The notes beneath the pieces are model-generated. The model saw only the letters and a list, made by a program, of their open reading frames with translations, did not search any database and was not told the DNA's origin. Both the position numbers and the translations under genes were made by a program. Shown one piece after another: positions 52,356 to 59,858 of a DNA stretch of 64,000 nucleotides. Location: the NCBI RefSeq assembly GCF_009372255.1, contig NZ_LXGN01000034.1:62001-126000 (forward strand), read 5' to 3'. The first letter of the stretch is position 1, and the number at the start of each line of letters is the position of its first letter. This DNA comes from Acinetobacter guerrae (lineage in GTDB: Bacteria; Pseudomonadota; Gammaproteobacteria; Pseudomonadales; Moraxellaceae).

Positions 52356-53771
52356 TTACCACCCTTGACTTAAAACTAAATCATAGAATGGCTTCCCTAA
52401 ATCATCTTTAATCTTTAAAAGTGATTGTCTAGGATCAAGATTATCTTCAATTGAAATACCATTATTAGAAAGTCTATTAATAGCAAAATGATCAATTATT
52501 TCATTATAGCTTAATTGATCCATGATATTTTCAATATATTTGATCATATCAATACTGTGTGTTGCTACTACAACACTGATACCATTCTTACTAAGTTCAT
52601 ACAATGCTTCAATCATTACTTGTTGCCAAGCAGGATGTAAATTAACTTCTGGCTCATCGATAAAAACATAACTTCCTTTAGAGATTACATTCTTTTTGAC
52701 AAGCAAACCTATAACACCTAAATTAGTAATTCCTGTGGCAGTCAAATTTAGATTAATATTTTTTGAACAACCATTGTCTTTAAAATAAATTTCACCACTG
52801 TCTGATAAATCAAGCTCGCCAGAAAGAGTACTATTAATCTTACCTAGAATAGAATTGACAAAATCATCATTATTAGCATCAGACTTTATATCTAAGCTTA
52901 ACAACTCCATTAAATCATAAAAATATTTAGGAACACCAAGTAATTCTGAATTTTGTTTATTGAATGCAAAAAGAGGGGTACTTCTTGAACGTCTTTGTAT
53001 TTCCATTAAAGGCTTTCTTAATTTCCAATAAATTGGTGATTCTACAAAAACAACATTTCGTAAGGATTGAAACTCAGAAATTGCATCTGTATTTAGGTTA
53101 AAATCGATCATTTCTTTTTCAATTTTAATTTCACCTAGCTTTTCAATATTGAAAGCAGCATTTTCAGAGCTTGAACCATTAGTCTTTAAATCACTTAACG
53201 ACATAACTTGAAAATTTTCTTTTAAATTATTTTTAAACTCATCACCAAGCTTCCTAGATAATACTTTAATAGGATTTTTCACAATATCTTTTAAGCTCTT
53301 AATTTGCCTTAAAGATAATTGAACTCGTTCAGAAAAATCAGTATATTTCTTTTTATTCTCTAATTCTAAATTAAGACCCTGAACAAAATCTTCAATTAAA
53401 TCAATTTTATCAGCAATAATTAAATTATTAGTATGTTGTTCAATAAAAGTACAGCCAGCAAAAATTGAGTTTATTGTTTCATCTAACTCAACTAGCAACG
53501 AATCTAAATCATAAAAAAGCTCTTCAATTTTTGAACTAGGCTCTTTAGTTAAAATGTATCCTGAACGTAAAAGACTATCAATTGAGGAAAATAAGCGCCT
53601 AGCCTCACCAGTTACATGATCCTTATTAATTGTACTGAAAAAAGTGTAGAGAGCCCTTGATAAAAAACTCTTACCAGATGAATTTGTACCTGAAATAACT
53701 GTAAATGGTGCCAAATTAACCTTAGCATCCCTAATCTTTCCAAAGTTTCTTACTTCAACACTAAATTTCAT
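52356..53771 (-). CDS. OLD/RecF-like AAA ATPase, prophage cargo
   Basis: 471 residues. N-terminal KFSVEVRNFGKIRDAKVNLA and Walker A SGTNSSGKSFLSRAL, a long helical coiled-coil middle, then Walker B YVFIDEPEVNLHPAWQQ and the switch His VVATHSIDM. This design belongs to ATPases of anti-phage systems (PARIS AriA, Septu PtuA, OLD) as well as repair proteins. With a small partner gene directly downstream, a two-gene defence system is likely. Confidence 0.72.
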   Translation of the reverse strand: MKFSVEVRNFGKIRDAKVNLAPFTVISGTNSSGKSFLSRALYTFFSTINKDHVTGEARRLFSSIDSLLRSGYILTKEPSSKIEELFYDLDSLLVELDETINSIFAGCTFIEQHTNNLIIADKIDLIEDFVQGLNLELENKKKYTDFSERVQLSLRQIKSLKDIVKNPIKVLSRKLGDEFKNNLKENFQVMSLSDLKTNGSSSENAAFNIEKLGEIKIEKEMIDFNLNTDAISEFQSLRNVVFVESPIYWKLRKPLMEIQRRSRSTPLFAFNKQNSELLGVPKYFYDLMELLSLDIKSDANNDDFVNSILGKINSTLSGELDLSDSGEIYFKDNGCSKNINLNLTATGITNLGVIGLLVKKNVISKGSYVFIDEPEVNLHPAWQQVMIEALYELSKNGISVVVATHSIDMIKYIENIMDQLSYNEIIDHFAINRLSNNGISIEDNLDPRQSLLKIKDDLGKPFYDLVLSQGW

Positions 53772-53901
53772 ATTTTTTTTAAGTACCTCAATTGACTCAA
53801 AATACTAACACAGCAAAATCTTTCTAACATTAACTTTAAGTTACTTAGATAATTTTTATCACTAAATTATTGGGCTTTCTACGATTAAATAGCTAAAAAT
53901 C

Positions 53902-54411
53902 TTACTTTAGTTCAATAAACCCATACTTACAATGCAAAACAGCCAAGCCACATTTCACATCCTGTCTAGCATCGTTCTGGGTACGCTCATCATTTGCCAT
54001 CTCTGACCAAGATTGCCCACGGAAGTAACGATCAACTAGCGCATCCATCCAGTCATCCATAATTTCACTCTGGCCAGTCAAGTCGAGGATCAGTCGCTGT
54101 ACAGCACGAGCTTCGTTGTCATCAATCATGCATTTGGTTTTAGACTTATGCTTCCGGTATGGTTCGTTCTCACTCACGAAATAACTGGCGATGATTTCAC
54201 GTTGTTTTTTCTTACTTAGGCGCTTTAAACGCCGTTGTTTCTCTGCCTGAATCATGGCCGATGCAAGTGGATTACTGTATGCACCATTTGGTACCCCAGT
54301 AAAGCTTTTCTGATCCAGCCATGCTCCAAACTGGTAGAGCCAACTTTCCAAATCAAATCGGGTCCAATCTACGCTTTGCAAAATATGTTGATTTACTACC
54401 GCTGTATTCAT
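53902..54411 (-). CDS. Q-like antitermination protein
   Basis: 169 residues, started at ATG 54411 (MNTAVVNQ). It resembles antitermination Q proteins of lambdoid phages: ESWLYQFGAWLDQ near the start, DNEARAVQRLILDL, and DDWMDALVDRYFRGQSWSEMA as the C-terminal helix-turn-helix-like part. Q joins RNA polymerase at the late promoter and lets it read past terminators. The repeated promoter-terminator elements in this prophage fit that role. Confidence 0.62.
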   Translation of the reverse strand: MNTAVVNQHILQSVDWTRFDLESWLYQFGAWLDQKSFTGVPNGAYSNPLASAMIQAEKQRRLKRLSKKKQREIIASYFVSENEPYRKHKSKTKCMIDDNEARAVQRLILDLTGQSEIMDDWMDALVDRYFRGQSWSEMANDERTQNDARQDVKCGLAVLHCKYGFIELK

Positions 54412-54421
54412 TTTATATTCC

Positions 54422-54853
54422 TTAAAACTTTGCAAATCTTTTAAAAACCAACATCGCTGCATCACGTGCATGTTCATTGGTACGCCCCACCCAGCCTGTT
54501 ACTTTTTGGAAAGCATCTGCCTTGTACTTGGTACAGTTATCCTTCGGATGGATCATTTTGTAATTGATCTTGTTTTCTTTGCACCAATCCTCCCAAATTT
54601 GCGCATCTCGTTTGACTGAACCCACGCCCTGAGCTTTTTCACGTCCACCTGTAAACCATGTACGCTTGCGCGCATCTTCAATATATAAACATACCTCTGC
54701 TTGTCCGTATAATTCGCACAGCTCTTTCACTCTTGCCATTGCCTGAGTAATAGTTAAAGAAATGACTTGAATCAGGTCACCACCCTTACCCTCATCTACT
54801 GCAACGGCGAAACCCGTATTCACACCAGTATCGATGCCAACTAATATTTTCAT
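54422..54853 (-). CDS. RuvC-like Holliday-junction resolvase
   Basis: 143 residues. The RNase-H fold is seen as ILVGIDTGVNTGFAV (first catalytic Asp8), VCLYIEDARKR (second acidic residue) and EHARDAAML (third). Phage RuvC/Rap-type enzymes resolve branched DNA in replication and recombination. It lies between the zinc-ribbon and Q-like genes. Confidence 0.8.
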   Translation of the reverse strand: MKILVGIDTGVNTGFAVAVDEGKGGDLIQVISLTITQAMARVKELCELYGQAEVCLYIEDARKRTWFTGGREKAQGVGSVKRDAQIWEDWCKENKINYKMIHPKDNCTKYKADAFQKVTGWVGRTNEHARDAAMLVFKRFAKF

Positions 54854-54855
54854 AT

Positions 54856-55035
54856 CTATCTATCTCGCTCCTTAGCCCAACTATGCCAAACCCGTTTCCC
54901 ATCAACCTCACCAAAACCACATAACAAACACGCAATGTCATAACCATGTGGACAATGACTATTCTTGATAATTGATTGAATATTTCTTTGCTGACGAAGG
55001 CGCTGATTTACCCGTTGTTTCATTTTCCACTTCAC
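54856..55035 (-). CDS. Small zinc-ribbon protein, phage early region
   Basis: 59 residues from GTG 55035, which overlaps the stop of the dnaB-like gene (GTGA); ATG 55023 would give 55. Basic N-terminus (KQRVNQRLRQQRN), then CPHGYDIACLLCGFGE, with Cys/His spacing of a small zinc ribbon. It lies between the helicase and resolvase genes and probably acts in phage replication. No family recognised. Confidence 0.6.
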   Translation of the reverse strand: MKWKMKQRVNQRLRQQRNIQSIIKNSHCPHGYDIACLLCGFGEVDGKRVWHSWAKERDR

Positions 55036-56426
55036 GCTGCCTCACTCCTTTCCAAGCTTTCCAACTGGTGACTGGCAACATTGGAGAATCGGCTATATTC
55101 GAGTTCAGAACATAGGAATGTCCTACCAATTGCGCCGTCGCGACATTTCGCTGCATTAACTTCAAGCAGGCCCAAAAATTTCGATTTATCTTGGTTGTAA
55201 TATTCATCTCGGTATAAAAACAAAATTACATCTGCATCCTGCTCCAATGCACCTGAACCGCGAAGATCGGACATTACTGGACGTTTGTTTGGGCGCTTCT
55301 CTACATCTCGGCTTAACTGGGATAAAGCAAAGACTGGACAATCAAATTCCATGGCTATCGCTTTAAGTCCGTTGGATACATGAGTTAATCGCTCATTCTC
55401 AGATGTGCTAATTGGCAAATAAGGTGTTTTGATTAATTGCAGGTAATCTACAAAGATTGCACCAATGCTGCCGTGTACCTTGATTGTCTGGCGAGCATGT
55501 CGGCGTATATCATGTAAAGTCACATCGCCGTCGTGTAGCTCAATAGGTGATTTTTCTAATATCTGGGTTGCTTGGGTAATGCCAGTCCAGTCCTCACCTT
55601 CAAGTTCAGCCGATTGCAATTTACTTAATTTCACATCACCAATTGCTGAGATAAAACGGCGGGCTATTTTGGCTTTCTTCATCTCACAAGATTCAAATAG
55701 CACTGGTTTGGTCAAATTGGTTGAGATATGCGCTGCTATATTTTGGGCAAATGCTGTTTTCCCCATCGATGGGCGCGCAGCAATTAAAACCAGATCACCT
55801 GGCATTACCTCATTAAGTTTTGAGTCCAGACCAATAAAGCCCGTATTGACTCCACGGACGCGGTATGTACCCTTTAATTTTTCATCCTGAACACGTGCCA
55901 CTTCCTCAAATACGCTCAAAGCAGCATATGCGATATGCTCAACGCTATCTGATTCATGACCAGTTCCAATATCGTTTAGCAAACCCGTTGCCTTCGCAAT
56001 AGCATCGTCCGCAGATCCATTGCTTAAATCATTGGCAAGAGCTTTTGTTTTGTCTGCTGCATCACGTAAATCACGGCGGGCTTTTAAATCTTGCAGATGC
56101 TTTAAGTAATCAGGAAAATGGCTTAATTTTGAAACGGGTGAATTTGCCAAAAAGTCCATGAGGTATTTTTCATTCACACCACGCGCTGACTCACCTAGTG
56201 ATTGAATACCACCCAACAGCGTAACGCCGTCAACCGCAATGCCCTCATCATGAAGTTTACGCATCCCGTTATAAATAACTTGGTGGGTGTGGATCGTGAA
56301 TAAGTCTGGTGTAATTTGTCCGATGTACTCGTTACATGCATTGGTGTAAGTCATCAGTGTTGCAAGAACAGCAATTTCGTACTGGTGATTCTTCAGGCGA
56401 TCGTCCAATAATTTTTCAACTGACAT
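55032..56426 (-). CDS. DnaB-like replicative helicase of the prophage
   Basis: 464 residues. It has the DnaB N-terminal domain (YEIAVLATLMTYTNACNEYI), Walker A ARPSMGKTAFAQN, Walker B IFVDYLQLI and the C-terminal RPNKRPVMSDLRGSGALEQD. The last segment nearly equals that of the host DnaB here. Phages of this type carry their own helicase with a loader; no loader is visible. Its 5' end is two bases from the integrase frame, and there is no room for a promoter. Confidence 0.88.
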   Translation of the reverse strand: MSVEKLLDDRLKNHQYEIAVLATLMTYTNACNEYIGQITPDLFTIHTHQVIYNGMRKLHDEGIAVDGVTLLGGIQSLGESARGVNEKYLMDFLANSPVSKLSHFPDYLKHLQDLKARRDLRDAADKTKALANDLSNGSADDAIAKATGLLNDIGTGHESDSVEHIAYAALSVFEEVARVQDEKLKGTYRVRGVNTGFIGLDSKLNEVMPGDLVLIAARPSMGKTAFAQNIAAHISTNLTKPVLFESCEMKKAKIARRFISAIGDVKLSKLQSAELEGEDWTGITQATQILEKSPIELHDGDVTLHDIRRHARQTIKVHGSIGAIFVDYLQLIKTPYLPISTSENERLTHVSNGLKAIAMEFDCPVFALSQLSRDVEKRPNKRPVMSDLRGSGALEQDADVILFLYRDEYYNQDKSKFLGLLEVNAAKCRDGAIGRTFLCSELEYSRFSNVASHQLESLERSEAA

Positions 56427-57003
56427 GACTAGCCGCGTTGAGATGAATGCCCTACTCGATTGGCTAAATAAAAACTTAGAAGGAAAAGATCAATTCTACC
56501 ATTGGTATTTTGAACTGGCATTTTGGTGTGGCTGTCGTCCTTCAGAAATGATTGCATTACGTTGGTCAGATATAGACTGGTTTAACGGGACCATGCGAAT
56601 AAGCAAAAGCCGTGTCCGTGGTGTAGAGAAAGGCGTGACTAAAACACATACGGTACGCGAAGTATATTTGAATGACCGCTCAACCCGTGCCTTAAAAGAA
56701 ATTCAGAAACTAAAAATGAGCAATGATTATGTGATGATTTGCCCTGAGACCAATAAGCCATTCTATGGCGAGGAAACTGCACGTAATCGCTTGGTTGATG
56801 CAATGCAAGCCTGTGGTATTCGTCATCGTCCCGCTTACAATGCCAGACATACCTATGCCACGATGCTCTTGATGGATGGCGTCAATCCTGTCTTTGTTGC
56901 GGACCAACTTGGTCATAGTTTACAAATGCTGATGAAACGCTATGCCAAATGGATGCACGGCGATAAGAACAAAATTGAGATGGCGAAACTAAATACCAAT
57001 TAG
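56425..57003 (+). pseudogene. Phage tyrosine integrase, N-terminal half missing
   Basis: The frame encodes only the catalytic domain: CGCRPSEMIALRWSDIDW (catalytic Arg38), TKTHTVREVYL, RHRPAYNARHTYATMLL, DQLGHSLQMLMKRYAKWM (nucleophile Tyr). Typical integrases of this class are 370-420 residues with an arm-binding and core-binding N-terminal part, so about half is gone. It starts where the dnaB-like gene starts on the other strand, marking a deletion junction. It lies next to attR and the intact tRNA-Trp. Confidence 0.75.
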
Positions 57004-57008
57004 CCGAA

Positions 57009-57029
57009 ATGTGGCAAAAATGTGGCAAT
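57009..57029 (+). repeat. Tandem TGTGGC repeats at the right prophage end
   Basis: ATGTGGCAAAAATGTGGC, 35 bp from attR, in the same orientation as the pair at 25698-25720. Probably integrase arm-type sites. Confidence 0.6.
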
Positions 57030-57063
57030 AAAAAAGGCGCTTTCAATAAGCGCCTAATTTTAC

Positions 57064-57099
57064 AACTAAATTCTGGCAGAGGATCAAGGACTCGAACCT
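57064..57099. repeat. attR, 36-bp repeat
   Basis: Identical to 25562-25597. It lies in the 3' end of the intact tRNA-Trp. The right boundary of the prophage. Confidence 0.92.
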
Positions 57100-57147
57100 T
57101 GACGAACGGTTTTGGAGACCGTCATGCTACCATTACACCAATCCTCT
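57074..57147 (-). tRNA. tRNA-Trp (CCA)
   Basis: Acceptor AGAGGAT/ATCCTCT, D-arm GTGTAATGGTAGCAT, anticodon loop CTCCAAA (CCA) in stem ACGGT/ACCGT, T-arm AAGGTTCGAGTCCTT, discriminator G and encoded CCA. The prophage uses its 3' end as attachment site and restores it. Confidence 0.9.
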
Positions 57148-57152
57148 ACATC

Positions 57153-57185
57153 GTATAACAAGAAGAATGCTACTTCTTGTTATAC
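57153..57185. other. Long perfect hairpin between tRNA-Trp and tRNA-Leu
   Basis: GTATAACAAGAAG and CTTCTTGTTATAC form 13 perfect base pairs around a 7-nt loop. There is no T tract on the minus strand, so it is not a terminator of the tRNA transcript. It may guide RNase III or RNase E processing. Confidence 0.7.
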
Positions 57186-57212
57186 TTAAGCAAGAAAATT
57201 TCATGCTTAATA

Positions 57213-57297
57213 TGGTGGGGGCGAAGAGACTCGAACTCTTACACCTTGCGGCGCTGGAACCTAAATCCAGTGCGTCTACCAATTTCGCCACGCCCCC
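57213..57297 (-). tRNA. tRNA-Leu (UAG), promoter-proximal copy
   Basis: Identical over 85 nt to the copy at 25459-25543. First gene of the tRNA operon on the minus strand. It lies close behind a strong promoter. Confidence 0.95.
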
Positions 57298-57310
57298 GAT
57301 GGCTGTGTAT

Positions 57311-57337
57311 ATTATAGAGAAGGCTTCATTGTGACAA
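57311..57337 (-). promoter_or_regulatory. Promoter of the tRNA operon
   Basis: Minus strand: TTGTCA (57337-57332) and TATAAT (57316-57311) with 15 bp between, followed by ATACACAGCC before the tRNA 5' end. Spacing is short but both boxes are strong. Confidence 0.65.
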
Positions 57338-57400
57338 GTATTTTTTATAAAAAAACCAATTGGTTGATTAAATAAAAAACAAATCAAAAGCTTATGTTTA

Positions 57401-58192
57401 TTATATCGGCGGTTTTGTTAAATTAAGTATCGTTAAAGCCTGATTTACATCATTAAAACGGTTATTTTGCTGCTTGCTTAATAAGCCATTCAACAAAGAT
57501 TCAAAACATTCCAAGTCGGTAGGAAGCTTTATTTTTAATTGCCGACAATGCAGAACCGCCCACTGCATATAACTATTTGCACTTAGGCGCGTTTGTGTCA
57601 GCCATTCATAAAAGATAATTCCTAAGGCATATAAATCACTTTGAATCGTTTTTTGGCTGCCATGAAATAGCTCTGGCGCCATATAATGGGGGGTTGCTGT
57701 CATCGTGATTGAATCGTTGATATGGCTTTGCCGACTCTGCTCAAAATCGATGAGACAAACGCGCTGTTGATACTGAACAAAATGTTCTGCTTTTAAATCG
57801 CCATGTATCCAGCCTGATCTATGCAGTTTGCCAAGTCCGACTAATGCCCTGTGCAGATGATGCTTAATTTCAAGTAAGCTCAGAGAAGACACCTGTTCTT
57901 TAAAATAAGAATCTGCATGTGGCAACATAATTCCCCATGTTACGATTTTTTCCTGTAAAAATTCATCTAGCTGAATAAATTGGACAGGTAATATAAAATC
58001 AGCAGAATCTTTCATCTGTTGATAAAAATTTAGTTCATGCTTAAAACCAGATGTGCTCATCGCATTTGAATCTAGTCGTTGTAATTTTAGCCAATAGCAA
58101 TGCCGCTGATATTCAAACGTATAGAGCCGACGTCCTAACTCCAGACTTTTAGGTTTGGTCTTTAAATTTAAATGTTCAAAATCTTTAAGCAT
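57401..58192 (-). CDS. Protein-kinase-fold protein, atypical catalytic motifs
   Basis: 263 residues. A serine/threonine- or LPS-kinase-like fold: HGDLKAEHF (catalytic loop, His where Asn is usual), IDFEQSRQ in place of DFG, then ATPHYMAPEL (activation segment) and SDLYALGIIFYEWLT. The missing lysine and Asn make activity uncertain; these changes are common in InaA/WaaP-type and pseudokinase-like proteins. It lies 6 nt after the patatin gene and is co-transcribed. Confidence 0.72.
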   Translation of the reverse strand: MLKDFEHLNLKTKPKSLELGRRLYTFEYQRHCYWLKLQRLDSNAMSTSGFKHELNFYQQMKDSADFILPVQFIQLDEFLQEKIVTWGIMLPHADSYFKEQVSSLSLLEIKHHLHRALVGLGKLHRSGWIHGDLKAEHFVQYQQRVCLIDFEQSRQSHINDSITMTATPHYMAPELFHGSQKTIQSDLYALGIIFYEWLTQTRLSANSYMQWAVLHCRQLKIKLPTDLECFESLLNGLLSKQQNNRFNDVNQALTILNLTKPPI

Positions 58193-58198
58193 TAATGA

Positions 58199-59698
58199 TT
58201 AAACACTTCTTTTTGTTAGATGCTGACTTTCCTGAAATCTTAACATTTCCAGACAATGTTGAATGGTTTTACCAATTCTTGCATGAATTTCAATAGAAGA
58301 TATTTTCGGCCATGTTGCCCGCTCCCCTTCTTGTTGAAGGCGTTTAAACAATTGAGGCCGTGGATTTTGTAGCATATAACTGTAATTGCGTAGATTAAAG
58401 TTACCAATAATATTGACATCACCATAATAGCGCTGCCCAACAACACCATAGCCATGATCGAGTAAACGGCGTACGGGTGGTACACGTCCTAATCGTTCGC
58501 GCGTAAAGTCCATCAATCCCATAGCAACGACTTTACCCTGACGGCGTAAAATGCGTTGAGGCCAACTAAGCAAGTCTTTACGGTAGCGAGATTGATCACT
58601 TTGCATAAAGGGTACAACGTGCGGATTAACCTGACTGGCAATGGTATAATTCAGATTGTATAAACGTGCCATTTTTTCTTGTGGAAAGTCACTTCGGACA
58701 CTCCCATCCACCCATTTTGCATTGGCCATATAAGGTGTATACGCTCCATCAAAGCGTTTGCTGGTCAAACGAACTGGAGGAAATAAGACGGGTACAGCAC
58801 AAGACGCTAAAACCGCACTCCAGACAAGTAAGTTTGGTGCGGTATATCCATTCATGATACGAGGATTCTGCGAAGCATCATAAGGAGCAACTGCAACATT
58901 TGTATGCAAGCCAGATTTTTCGTAGGCTTCGGCAAAGGTTAAATCGCCCAAATTTTCAATTAAAAAATTCTTTAAATATTTGACGTCTGCCAAGCCACCA
59001 TTACCCTTTAAAATGTCACTTAACTTTCTAAAATGAAATGCTTCTGTAAAGAATTGCTCCCCTTTTAATATCTCTGGAATATCAGCCACTTGAGATGTTC
59101 CAAGCATTCCAGCCATAATTGCGCCTGCACTGGAACCTGACAGTACTTTTGGCATTAAGTCTTGTTCAATTAATGCTTTACAAACACCTGTATGAAACAA
59201 GCCTAGTGTCGCACCACCAGAGAACATTAAAGCTGGCTGTCCGTAGGCTTTTTGACAATTTTCAAAAAAATGAATTTTTTGCTCAATTGATAAAGTTTGG
59301 CAGGTACTAATCGCAATAAAGGTAAGACAATGGCTTACTTCTTCAACATAATCTTCAATGATCTGTTTTGTTCCGATATAACTTGCGGTAAACAACATCG
59401 GATGGCCAATATTGGCAATATCATGAGTTAAACCTTCCTGTAAAAGATAAAGCGCATCCAATACTCTTTTTTGATTGCGATATTTGCGTAATAGATTGAG
59501 GCGATAAGAAATAACTTCGGCATTAAAATAAGGCGAGCTGTTATCATATTTCCACTCTTGCGCCCCTGTTTCTTCATCTAACTTTAAGGCAACAGATTTC
59601 CATTCATCATAAGACTCAGCGTTTTTTAATTGATATTTCAGCTTTTTTACACGATATAGCTGATGCGAGTTCATATCCTGTTTAAGTTTTCCAAACAT
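58199..59698 (-). CDS. Patatin-like phospholipase with DUF3336 domain
   Basis: 499 residues. The N-terminal about 130 residues match DUF3336 (KLKYQLKNAESYDEWKSVAL). The patatin domain has the oxyanion motif GGATLGLFHTGV, nucleophile elbow GSSAGAIM and the catalytic Asp in WVDGSVRSD. These enzymes hydrolyse acyl lipids, mainly in eukaryotes and in Acinetobacter/Pseudomonas relatives. Cytoplasmic; no signal peptide. It is followed by the kinase-fold gene. Confidence 0.85.
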   Translation of the reverse strand: MFGKLKQDMNSHQLYRVKKLKYQLKNAESYDEWKSVALKLDEETGAQEWKYDNSSPYFNAEVISYRLNLLRKYRNQKRVLDALYLLQEGLTHDIANIGHPMLFTASYIGTKQIIEDYVEEVSHCLTFIAISTCQTLSIEQKIHFFENCQKAYGQPALMFSGGATLGLFHTGVCKALIEQDLMPKVLSGSSAGAIMAGMLGTSQVADIPEILKGEQFFTEAFHFRKLSDILKGNGGLADVKYLKNFLIENLGDLTFAEAYEKSGLHTNVAVAPYDASQNPRIMNGYTAPNLLVWSAVLASCAVPVLFPPVRLTSKRFDGAYTPYMANAKWVDGSVRSDFPQEKMARLYNLNYTIASQVNPHVVPFMQSDQSRYRKDLLSWPQRILRRQGKVVAMGLMDFTRERLGRVPPVRRLLDHGYGVVGQRYYGDVNIIGNFNLRNYSYMLQNPRPQLFKRLQQEGERATWPKISSIEIHARIGKTIQHCLEMLRFQESQHLTKRSV

Positions 59699-59858
59699 AC
59701 CAAGCCAAATCCTGATTCTGGATAATTATATGCACTATGTAAGCTGATCATCATAGGGTCAATTGCTAAAATGTTCGACTTGTAAATGCAGCGGTTTATT
59801 TTGAAACATCATAAAGGAAACTGTATCATCTTATGGCAATGACTATAATGGAATCAAC

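Larger units (their letters stand above)
25562..57099. mobile_element. Prophage remnant with Mu-like contractile tail, no terminase or portal
   Basis: Bounded by 36-bp direct repeats at the tRNA-Trp 3' end, with the integrase next to the intact tRNA. Modules in minus-strand order: replication (DnaB-like), RuvC-like resolvase, Q-like antiterminator, cargo, small genes, truncated capsid, tail, fibres, lysis, morons. No terminase, portal, head protease, decoration protein or repressor is recognisable. Integrase and capsid are 5'-truncated, suggesting two internal deletions. The tail and lysis frames are intact. Confidence 0.88.

Noticed and set aside
25562..57099. A complete, inducible prophage
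   Set aside because: Terminase, portal, head protease, repressor and the N-terminal half of the integrase are missing.
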